A stretch of DNA of 5,933 nt from a bacterium (lineage in GTDB: Bacteria > Patescibacteriota > Patescibacteriia > Patescibacteriales > GWE2-39-37), in NCBI GenBank assembly GCA_021786695.1, contig JAJYMT010000049.1, positions 1 through 5,933 of the forward strand. The letters are read 5' to 3'. Both the position numbers and the translations under genes were made by a program. The notes under the pieces were generated by a model. It saw nothing but the letters and a program-made list of their open reading frames with translations, ran no database searches and was not told the origin of the DNA. Below are positions 1-4,681 of the stretch, piece by piece (the stretch's first letter is position 1; each line of letters starts with the position of its first letter).

Positions 1-134
1 TTATGGCCAAGTCCCGCCACGCCCGCGGCGGCGTCAACCCGCAGAAGCCGACCGAGCGCATCCAAATCCCGGCCGTCACCGTCGCCAAATTCAAAACCGG
101 CAAGACCCTGAAAGACGCCTTAAAGGGAAAATAA
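1..134 (+). CDS. HU/IHF-family DNA-binding protein, C-terminal end (partial)
   Basis: The frame enters from the left edge and ends at TAA 132-134, giving about 43 complete residues. The peptide has the conserved second half of HU-family proteins: R-x-A-R-G-G-V-N-P (residues 5-13 from the first Met codon), then IQIPA, then a basic tail with KFKTGKTLKDAL. In HU the Asn-Pro marks the tip of the beta-arm, whose proline intercalates between DNA bases; the last helix closes the dimer body. The protein is therefore expected to be a dimeric, nucleoid-associated DNA-bending protein. The ATG at 3-5 is probably internal, because it falls in the middle of the beta-arm and at least half of a normal ~90-residue HU lies upstream. 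The first two bases (TT) fit the conserved Phe codon just before it. It is GC-rich, like the ABC genes at the right end. Whether it is HU or an IHF subunit cannot be decided from this fragment. Confidence 0.88.
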   Translation, partial: MAKSRHARGGVNPQKPTERIQIPAVTVAKFKTGKTLKDALKGK

Positions 135-152
135 AAATAGAGTAATTCAAAT

Positions 153-182
153 AAAAAATCACCCGTCAGGGTGATTTTTTTA
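153..182 (+). terminator. Rho-independent terminator of the HU gene
   Basis: A 7-bp stem, ATCACCC (158-164) with GGGTGAT (169-175), closes a GTCA loop and is flanked by A and T runs that extend the pairing. A T-run follows, 19 bases after the HU stop codon. The A-run on the left means it could also work from the minus strand. Confidence 0.9.
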
Positions 183-185
183 TCG

Positions 186-198
186 GTGCGCCCAGAGG
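186..198. repeat. 13-bp direct repeat of the tRNA-Lys 3' end (left copy)
   Basis: GTGCGCCCAGAGG here is identical to 378-390, which covers the discriminator base, the 3' acceptor strand and the first T-stem bases of tRNA-Lys (minus strand). The copies are 192 bp apart. The sequence between them holds GC-rich palindromes and the tRNA terminator. It could be a remnant of a second tRNA or an att-like duplication. The repeat is seen directly; its origin is inference. Confidence 0.7.
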
Positions 199-202
199 CC
201 CG

Positions 203-238
203 CCCGCCCCGGCTAACGCCGGAGGCGTTTCGGGCGGG
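203..238. repeat. GC-rich palindromic element (P4) in tRNA-like flank
   Basis: Outer arms CCCGCCC (203-209) and GGGCGGG (232-238) pair over 7 bp. Inside, AACGCC (215-220) pairs with GGCGTT (224-229) around GGA, leaving small unpaired stretches on each side. On its left is a copy of the tRNA-Lys 3' end (186-198). On its right is GGATTCTCACC (238-248), which resembles an antisense tRNA T-loop (GGATTCGAACC). It would therefore sit inside the T-stem of a tRNA remnant, the same place as the element at 633-670. It has no coding capacity. Confidence 0.7.
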
Positions 239-253
239 GATTCTCACCGGGGC

Positions 254-296
254 GCCTGCCCGCCAATCGCTAGCGCTCAAGGCGCTTGCAGGCGGG
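254..296. repeat. GC-rich palindromic element (P3)
   Basis: CCCGCC (259-264) pairs with GGCGGG (291-296), and inside it AGCGC (272-276) pairs with GCGCT (282-286). An alternative outer stem is GCCTGC (254-259) with GCAGGC (288-293). It has the two-storey design of the elements at 203-238 and 831-862: a CCCGCC/GGCGGG base and a separate inner hairpin. The sequence on to 338 holds further short G/C hairpins, such as CCGA-CACA-TCGG at 308-319, but no gene I can recognise. Confidence 0.62.
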
Positions 297-338
297 GAAG
301 CCCCACGCCGACACATCGGGGATCTCGCCCCCGTAGAC

Positions 339-381
339 GCACAAAAAAAGACCCGGCATTTTGCCGGGTCTTTTTTTGTGC
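339..381 (-). terminator. Terminator of the tRNA block, perfect 20-bp stem, bidirectional
   Basis: Positions 339-358 pair perfectly with 362-381 around a TTT loop. The stem has a GC core (GACCCGGCA/TGCCGGGTC), then seven A:T pairs, then GCAC/GTGC. The T-run on the minus strand places it as the intrinsic terminator of the minus-strand tRNAs. It is symmetric and could stop plus-strand transcription too. Its right arm runs three bases into tRNA-Lys: the discriminator base and the first two acceptor bases from the 3' end. Confidence 0.9.
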
Positions 382-451
382 GCCCAGAGGGATTCGAACC
401 CACGACCGTCTCGTTAAGAGCGAGCTGCTCTACCAACTGAGCTATAGGCGC
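379..451 (-). tRNA. tRNA-Lys (anticodon CTT)
   Basis: This is a complete 73-nt cloverleaf on the minus strand. The acceptor stem is GCGCCTA/TGGGCGC with discriminator A (379). The D-arm is GCTC-AGTTGGTA-GAGC. The anticodon loop is CTCTTAA, with CTT at 416-418, U33 and A37. The T-loop is TTCGAAT. Two imperfect pairs are visible: G27-A43 at the base of the anticodon stem and T50-T64 in the T-stem. CCA is not encoded, so it must be added enzymatically. CTT reads AAG lysine codons. It is the last gene of the tRNA block, and the terminator begins inside its 3' end. Confidence 0.95.
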
Positions 452-464
452 ATATTCAATTAAC

Positions 465-500
465 AATTATCAATTACGAATATTAAATTGATAATTCGTA
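465..500. repeat. Overlapping AT-rich inverted repeats in the tRNA-Met/tRNA-Lys spacer
   Basis: AATTATCAATT (465-475) is the perfect inverse of AATTGATAATT (486-496), an 11-bp stem with a 10-nt loop. A second pair, TACGAAT (475-481) with ATTCGTA (494-500), overlaps it, so the two stems exclude each other. No T-run follows. The rest of the 90-base spacer (501-541) has a weak GCGGG/CCCGC pairing at 501-531 and no recognisable gene. A role as processing signal, promoter or decayed repeat cannot be settled by eye. Confidence 0.6.
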
Positions 501-541
501 GCGGGCTCGACCTTAGTGTTACTTGCCCCGCACAAATTCAG

Positions 542-614
542 TGGCGGCGGGTGGAATTGAACCACCGACCTAAGCGTTATGAGTGCTTCGCTCTAACCGC
601 TGAGCTACGCCGCC
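542..614 (-). tRNA. tRNA-Met (anticodon CAT), elongator type likely
   Basis: A complete 73-nt minus-strand cloverleaf. The acceptor stem is GGCGGCG/CGCCGCC with discriminator A (542). The D-arm is GCTC-AGCGGTTA-GAGC. The anticodon loop is CTCATAA, with CAT at 579-581. The T-stem is GGTGG/CCACC with loop TTCAATT. The first acceptor pair is a normal G:C and there are no three consecutive G:C pairs in the anticodon stem, which argues against the initiator. One anticodon-stem pair (A31-C39) is mismatched. The other reading is tRNA-Ile2, whose CAU is changed to lysidine by TilS; I cannot exclude it without comparing identity elements. CCA is not encoded. Confidence 0.9.
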
Positions 615-620
615 GACCTG

Positions 621-717
621 TGCCCCCGTCAGCCCGCCTCGACTCGCGTTGCTCGTTGACGCGAGGCGGGGATTCGAACCCAAAATTCTTGGTCTCCCGC
701 CCTTGATAGGCAGCCTG
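621..717 (-). pseudogene. 3' half of an interrupted tRNA, with palindrome in the T-stem
   Basis: On the minus strand a canonical T-loop (GGGTTCGAATCC, 671-682 region) is followed by the palindrome at 633-670, then TGA, then CGGGGGC (622-628) and A (621). The last eight bases look like a tRNA 3' acceptor strand with its discriminator. With the palindrome removed, the T-stem TTGGG/CCTGA pairs throughout, with two G-U pairs. Upstream (683-717) there is no normal D-arm. The only stem of anticodon type is CTGCC/GGCGG around TATCAAG, which has A instead of U at position 33. No amino acid can be assigned. The acceptor strand pairs over 7 bp with the 5' half at 875-881, on the far side of tRNA-Arg. 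It could be a dead remnant or part of a split gene. Confidence 0.6.
633..670. repeat. GC-rich palindromic element (P2) inside a tRNA T-stem
   Basis: CCCGCCTCG (633-641) pairs with CGAGGCGGG (662-670). Alternatively CTCGCGT (643-649) pairs with ACGCGAG (659-665), with CCCGC/GCGGG below and a five-base bulge. It is followed directly by GATTCGAACC, an antisense T-loop, so it splits the 3' strand of a tRNA T-stem. The outer CCCGCC/GGCGGG arms match the other palindromes in this block; the interior differs. Confidence 0.72.
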
Positions 718-789
718 TGCTTCCGGCAGGATTCGAACCCACGATACGACGTCCGAAGCGTCGCGTGATATCCATTTCACTACGGAAGC
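718..789 (-). tRNA. tRNA-Arg (anticodon TCG)
   Basis: A complete 72-nt minus-strand cloverleaf. The acceptor stem is GCTTCCG/CGGAAGC with discriminator A (718). The D-arm is GTGA-AATGGATA-TCAC. The anticodon stem CGACG/CGTCG is perfect, and the loop CTTCGGA has TCG at 754-756. The T-arm is GTGGG-TTCGAAT-CCTGC. CCA is not encoded. U34 should let it read CGA and other CGN arginine codons. It is flanked on both sides by broken tRNA halves. Twenty-five of its bases (759-783) recur in the broken 5' half at 814-875, so the two are probably duplicated tRNA genes. Confidence 0.95.
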
Positions 790-813
790 AAAATAGTAGC
801 GGGATAAACTTCA

Positions 814-881
814 CGTCGCGTGATACCGCGCCCGCCTTTCTGCCGAAAGGCAGTCGGGCGGGTCCATTTCACTACGAGGGC
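814..881 (-). pseudogene. 5' half of a tRNA-Arg-like gene, split by a palindrome in the D-loop
   Basis: On the minus strand the sequence starts GCCCTCG-TA-GTGAAATGGA, breaks for a 37-base palindromic insert (826-862), and resumes TATCAC-G-CGACG. The two flanks, 814-825 and 863-875, are identical to 759-770 and 771-783 of the complete tRNA-Arg, so the insert lies cleanly in the D-loop. The acceptor strand (GCCCTCG, 875-881) differs from that of tRNA-Arg at three positions. After the 5' strand of the anticodon stem the similarity ends abruptly and no 3' half follows before tRNA-Arg begins. A compatible acceptor 3' strand lies at 622-628. It is called a pseudogene, but a functional split tRNA is not ruled out. 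Confidence 0.68.
826..862. repeat. GC-rich palindromic element (P1) inserted in a tRNA D-loop
   Basis: CCCGCC (831-836) pairs with GGCGGG (857-862). Above it CTGCC (840-844) pairs with GGCAG (849-853) around a GAAA loop. Because the uninterrupted target sequence is present in tRNA-Arg at 759-783, the insertion boundaries can be read directly as 826-862. There is no obvious target-site duplication longer than one or two bases. Confidence 0.8.
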
Positions 882-903
882 GGTCATTTTTCAAATTTGA
901 TAC

Positions 904-926
904 AAAAAACTCCCCAACGGAAGTTT
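904..926 (-). terminator. Terminator of the 672-residue gene
   Basis: On the minus strand AAACTTCC (926-919) pairs with GGGAGTTT (914-907) around GTTG, with one T-G pair, and the T-run ends at 904. It lies 74 bases after the TAG of the large gene and just before the tRNA block. The block therefore needs its own promoter or readthrough; I see no convincing promoter at 882-903. The stretch 927-999 is AT-rich spacer with no gene. Confidence 0.68.
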
Positions 927-999
927 CTTTGAGATTATCATAATATGGCTGATAAATCAAGTCCATATAAAAAGAAAAAATTAATATTTACCGATTATC

Positions 1000-3018
1000 C
1001 TAAGCTGCTTGCTGTGCTTTTTTTACTAACAATTGATTTGCATAACGCTCATCAGATTCAATAATATATTTATCTTGAAACTTTTCTTTCAACCCTTGCA
1101 TAAATTCCTTATCTTTGGCTAACGGATATTCGGTTATTTTTCTATCCGCAGTAATATACCCTACCAGTGGCAATTGCCTATATTCTCCATCATAATTATC
1201 GATGGACGAGATATAAAAATTATTAATTAACATTTTTATTAATCTGCTCTTTATTTCCGAATTATTAAAAAGCTCTTCACTTAAACACTCTTGTATTCCG
1301 ATATCATGGTTATCAATTGCTAAAAGTGCTAATTCTTTATTTACGGCCTCCGAAGGCAGATCCGCGATAACAAATCTGCCTTGTTCGCCCTTAGGAATAT
1401 TGTCATAAACCGCTTTTATAATTTCAGGATTGATGGTTAATTCCCGGCTCAAATATCTGCTGATTGCCTTAAAAGTGGTAAGCGGATTAATCTTTATCGC
1501 TTCCAATAAAAAAGCTTTATCGGTAATAAATTCCTTTGGCAGAGAGGTCAATCTTGTTAAAAATTTATCCTTGTCTCCTCTTAGGTGCTCAAGACACTCC
1601 TCTCGCGATAATTTTATCTGATCTACGCCTTCCTCGCCTGATAATACTGCTATAATTTTTTTTGCCTCCAGATGATGGCTCGCGTCGGGAAACAGATGGC
1701 GAGAAACCACATCTGCGCCGATAGCTTTTCTCTCATCTGCTTGCAATCCAGCTCGACCCGCGGCTACAGCTTCAGGGGAAAGCTGACCCTTGATTCCATC
1801 AACCCAAAATGTGCCATTTGGATTAACGCCTTCACATTTATATATTTCCCTTTCTTGCGTCATCACATAAAACGGGATTCCATATGCTGCCGTTTGAGCC
1901 ATTTTTTCCTTAACATTTTTAACTTTACCATTAACATCGTATTCCTTGCCCCCCGCTGCTAACTCGCTTATGAAAAAAATTCCCGACTCATTGCGATGAG
2001 CCATCACAAAATATCCAAAAACCTCGGGATCATCTATAACAAATTCATTATACCCGCCATCTCCTTTTCCCCTCCTATATTTAGCAATTTCATCAACTTC
2101 TTCGGTTTTTTGCAATTTTTTAATTCCGTGCATTTTTCGCTTCTTTATACCTTCAGAAACGGTGCCGGCGTCGATGAAACTTGCTCCACTGATTCTTCCT
2201 CCCCCCAAAATGACTCCTCCCGAATGGCTCCACAGCCCGCTTTTTTTGCCATCTTCGTCTTTCCCAGGATTTACTGATGAGGCGGAAATTGATGGCTCCA
2301 AAGATAAAAGTATATCCAGGTCATCTTTAAAATTCGTTGATTGAGAAACATTGGAATTTTCATTATGGCGTAATTTTTCGTCTTCAAGTATTGTATGAAC
2401 AAAAAAAACCTTGTTGCGCAGTATAGTTTGTTCAACTGTTTTTTGTTTTCTTTCATAATTTTCTTCTGCTAATCCGTCGGCGCTTTTATAATGCTCATCC
2501 AACTTCGAGCGTAGCTTCACAATTGTCTCATCGCTATCAATTAAGCTGTTGATATTATTAATTTCTGTTTCCATGCTTAATGCCTGTTGATAGGCATCAT
2601 TGATTGCTTCTTCTGTTGTAATAATTTCATCGGCCAGCTTCTTGTCAGCAGAAAATTCTACACCCAAACGGCTGATAATATTCTTGATTCTGCCGGCAAG
2701 TGAATTCGCCTGCTCGGTTCGTAATTGACTAAGTTCATCAATCCTGGCTGCGTAACTTTCGATATTACCTTTTGCCGATATTAAATTTTCTTGGAGCAGG
2801 GCAAGGCGCAAGGAAACTTCGGCCAACTTTGCTTTATTTTCTTTCCTTTGACTGATTATTTCTTGTGCCAACCGGCCCCTCTCTTCCGCCATTAAATCAC
2901 GAGATACTTCTCTTTGGGTTGATTTTTTGGGCACCTCAACTGACGGCCTTTCTCTAAGCATTTTTTGCCCCGGCAACGGCGGAGGTGTTTTTCTGTCTAT
3001 TGATTTCACTTTAATCAA
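1000..3018 (-). CDS. Unrecognised large coiled-coil protein (672 residues)
   Basis: I do not recognise a family. Residues 1-40 are basic and proline-containing (PPPLPG). Residues ~44-215 are rich in Glu, Lys, Leu and Gln and should form a long coiled coil. Residues ~216-262 are polar and likely disordered, followed by a Gly-rich patch (~266-280). A folded segment starts at ~322 with YNEFVIDDPEVFGYF and runs to ~440. Residues ~470-600 look helical, with spaced D/N-x-E-x(2)-A-I patterns that faintly recall helical repeat proteins. There is no signal peptide or membrane segment, so it is probably cytoplasmic. The start chosen is TTG 3018; GTG at 3009 and ATG at 2961 (residue 20) are alternatives, and none has a Shine-Dalgarno sequence. 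It is markedly more AT-rich than the HU and ABC genes, which may mean a different origin. It diverges from the exported protein at 3070. Confidence 0.85.
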   Translation of the reverse strand: MIKVKSIDRKTPPPLPGQKMLRERPSVEVPKKSTQREVSRDLMAEERGRLAQEIISQRKENKAKLAEVSLRLALLQENLISAKGNIESYAARIDELSQLRTEQANSLAGRIKNIISRLGVEFSADKKLADEIITTEEAINDAYQQALSMETEINNINSLIDSDETIVKLRSKLDEHYKSADGLAEENYERKQKTVEQTILRNKVFFVHTILEDEKLRHNENSNVSQSTNFKDDLDILLSLEPSISASSVNPGKDEDGKKSGLWSHSGGVILGGGRISGASFIDAGTVSEGIKKRKMHGIKKLQKTEEVDEIAKYRRGKGDGGYNEFVIDDPEVFGYFVMAHRNESGIFFISELAAGGKEYDVNGKVKNVKEKMAQTAAYGIPFYVMTQEREIYKCEGVNPNGTFWVDGIKGQLSPEAVAAGRAGLQADERKAIGADVVSRHLFPDASHHLEAKKIIAVLSGEEGVDQIKLSREECLEHLRGDKDKFLTRLTSLPKEFITDKAFLLEAIKINPLTTFKAISRYLSRELTINPEIIKAVYDNIPKGEQGRFVIADLPSEAVNKELALLAIDNHDIGIQECLSEELFNNSEIKSRLIKMLINNFYISSIDNYDGEYRQLPLVGYITADRKITEYPLAKDKEFMQGLKEKFQDKYIIESDERYANQLLVKKAQQAA

Positions 3019-3029
3019 ATTATTATTTA

Positions 3030-3047
3030 TGCTAATATAATATCATA
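3030..3047 (+). promoter_or_regulatory. Probable promoter in the 51-bp divergent gap
   Basis: TATAAT at 3036-3041 is a perfect -10 hexamer; the overlapping TGC-TAATAT (3030-3038) is an extended -10. Transcription from here would start near 3047, about 20 bases before the ATG at 3070. No good -35 is visible. The same AT-rich stretch read on the minus strand gives TATATT/TATGAT-type hexamers that could serve the 672-residue gene with a very short leader. The two genes must share this gap, so their expression may be linked. Confidence 0.5.
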
Positions 3048-3069
3048 ATTACTATTTCAAGCCAAAACC

Positions 3070-3855
3070 ATGAATAACTCTCCTGAAAAATTGCCGTCCG
3101 CCGCCGAAAATCAGGACAAAGCAAAGCAAAACCCCAAAGAAAAAAGACCGTCGAAAATACTTAGATCTGCCGCGGCTATTTTAGCGTTCCTAGGAATTGC
3201 GGAGGCGGGGCTGCCAGCGGCTGCGCAAGGCGGTGAAAAAACCAAAGAAAAGCCGGGAGCAAGTATGGCGGAGTTGATCTCGCGCAGCCAAGAGCTTGAA
3301 AAAAACATCATTACAATCGTCAAAGAAAAAGGCCAGCCAGGAAAAATAAATGGTATTGATTCAAGGCGCCTTAAAACCGAAGCCGGTCAATTCACGGTGT
3401 TCCTTGACAAGAAGGGCTTGCCGAACGGAGCGATTTTCGAACAAAGAGACGGGGAAAAATTAACTTTTTATTATGACGGGGCGGCAAATGGTCCGAGCAC
3501 CGATGGTAACGGTCGCCCGGATGGATTACCGGAAAAAATCGTCAACGACAATCAGCCGGGTGGATTAAAAAACAGCTATAATAAAAGGTCCGCTGAGGGC
3601 ACGCTGGATGCGATAACCCCGATGAACACTTTGGTGAAAACCGCCCCCGAAGAAGCTGGTTTAAGTCCAAGAAAGGTCAATGTTCTCGGTATCGAAAGAG
3701 ACAAGGAGGGTAATGTAATATCTATGGACACAGTTAATTTTGAAAATGGTGAGACCGCTAAATTGGATGGCGAGATTGAACAAAAAATTGCGGCGCAAAC
3801 CATTCAAGAGGAATTTCGTAATGGCCTGAGTAAATTTAATGATGGGCTAAAATAA
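3070..3855 (+). CDS. Unrecognised exported protein (261 residues)
   Basis: The N-terminus (1-31) is polar and lysine-rich. It leads into a hydrophobic stretch, ILRSAAAILAFLGIAEAG (30-47), that ends at LPAAAQ. This looks like a signal peptide with an A-x-A cleavage site near residue 52, or a membrane anchor. The mature part has no cysteine. Around residues 142-154 is TDGNGRPDGLPE, which resembles the Asp/Asn-Gly calcium-binding loops of thrombospondin type 3 or dockerin-like repeats, present only once. Before it, residues ~105-135 look like alternating beta strands (QFTVFLDKKGLPNGAIF). The function is unknown. ATG 3070 is the first start after the promoter and has no Shine-Dalgarno sequence. 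It ends in TAA, with a terminator 15 bases later, so it is a single-gene unit. It may work with the divergent 672-residue protein, but only position supports that. Confidence 0.82.
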   Translation: MNNSPEKLPSAAENQDKAKQNPKEKRPSKILRSAAAILAFLGIAEAGLPAAAQGGEKTKEKPGASMAELISRSQELEKNIITIVKEKGQPGKINGIDSRRLKTEAGQFTVFLDKKGLPNGAIFEQRDGEKLTFYYDGAANGPSTDGNGRPDGLPEKIVNDNQPGGLKNSYNKRSAEGTLDAITPMNTLVKTAPEEAGLSPRKVNVLGIERDKEGNVISMDTVNFENGETAKLDGEIEQKIAAQTIQEEFRNGLSKFNDGLK

Positions 3856-3870
3856 ATTTGTCGGTCCTTA

Positions 3871-3899
3871 AAAAAATCGAGGTCGGACCTCGATTTTTT
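3871..3899. terminator. Bidirectional terminator between convergent genes
   Basis: AAAAAATCGAGGT (3871-3883) pairs with ACCTCGATTTTTT (3887-3899) around CGG, a 13-bp perfect stem with A and T runs at its base. It lies 15 bases after the exported-protein gene and 25 bases after the end of the convergent permease gene, and can serve both. Confidence 0.92.
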
Positions 3900-3924
3900 A
3901 TTTGGGAGTGGCTGTATGTAATTC

Positions 3925-4671
3925 TCAGATCTCTATCTTGGAAAAAAAGTAGCTGCCGACCGCCAGAAACAGGAAAGTGACAACGGCCAGTACCGCGAAG
4001 TCGGTCGCCAAGTTGAAGTGCGCGACATTGATCATCAGTATCCGCAGGGCGTCGACGCCGTAGGAAAGCGGATCGAACTTCGCGATGGTGGCAATTGCTC
4101 CGGGCGCGTCCGACAGCGGAAACAGCGCGCCGGACAGGAAAAAGAGCGGCATCACCAGAAAATTCATGATCAGCTGGAAACCCTGCATATCGTCCAGGCG
4201 AGAAGCGATCGCCGTGCCGAGCGCCGTGAAGAGCAGGGCGACGAGCAGCATCACGACGATTATCAGCGGCAGCAGCGCCCAATTTACGGGATGAAAGCCG
4301 GCGAAAGTCGCGATGAAGAATACGATCAATCCCTGGAAAGTCGCCACCGTGGCGCCGCCCAGGGTGCGGCCGATCATTATGTTAAGGCGCGACACCGGCG
4401 CTACCAGTGTCTCTTTCAGAAAACCGAACTGCCGGTCCCAGATGATCTCGATGCCGGAAAAAATGGCGGTGAAAATGATGCTCATGCCGATGATGCCGGG
4501 CGCCAGGAACTGCAGATAATTCCCTTGTCCGGCTTGCTTAAATACCGGGCCGAGACCATAGCCCAAAGCGAGCAAAAATAAGAGCGGCTGGCCGAGCGAG
4601 CCGATGATCCTTGACTTAGAACGTAAGTAGCGTTTGATCTGGCGAAGCCACAAGATATAAATAGTTTTCAT
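3925..4671 (-). CDS. ABC-2 type exporter permease (DrrB-like)
   Basis: This is the membrane subunit of an ABC exporter. Its 248 residues match the usual ~250 for the ABC-2 family. It has a short amphipathic N-terminus (YILWLRQIKRYLRSKSR) and about six hydrophobic spans: ~23-43, ~55-77, ~105-127, ~131-152, ~168-187 and ~223-243. The family hallmark between spans 2 and 3 is present: FLKETLVAPVSR (~84-95), the cytoplasmic coupling region with a conserved Glu. The segment FFLSGALFPLSDAP (~177-190) is also typical of ABC-2 permeases. It starts at ATG 4671, 10 bases after the ATPase stop and without a Shine-Dalgarno sequence, so translation is probably coupled. It ends in TGA, which supports UGA as a stop. 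The substrate cannot be deduced; relatives export drugs, polysaccharides or lipids. Confidence 0.93.
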   Translation of the reverse strand: MKTIYILWLRQIKRYLRSKSRIIGSLGQPLLFLLALGYGLGPVFKQAGQGNYLQFLAPGIIGMSIIFTAIFSGIEIIWDRQFGFLKETLVAPVSRLNIMIGRTLGGATVATFQGLIVFFIATFAGFHPVNWALLPLIIVVMLLVALLFTALGTAIASRLDDMQGFQLIMNFLVMPLFFLSGALFPLSDAPGAIATIAKFDPLSYGVDALRILMINVAHFNLATDFAVLAVVTFLFLAVGSYFFSKIEI

Positions 4672-4681
4672 ATGATTGATA

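Noticed and set aside
691..715. A tRNA for reassigned UGA (TCA anticodon), as in Gracilibacteria or SR1
   Set aside because: There is no D-arm, U33 is missing, and the permease and methyltransferase both end sensibly at TGA.
183..881. A CRISPR array, because of several GC-rich palindromes
   Set aside because: Only the outer CCCGCC/GGCGGG arms are shared, interiors and spacing differ, and there are no cas genes.
621..881. A group I intron in a tRNA anticodon loop
   Set aside because: The interval contains a complete tRNA-Arg, the anticodon arm halves do not join, and I see no intron core elements.
171..932. Short open frames over the tRNA block, with peptides such as GFEPTT and RVELNHRP
   Set aside because: These are well-known translations of antisense tRNA T-arms; the DNA is occupied by tRNAs and hairpins.
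3576..3803. Minus-strand open frame inside the exported-protein gene
   Set aside because: Low-information shadow with no motif; the plus frame has promoter, signal peptide and terminator.
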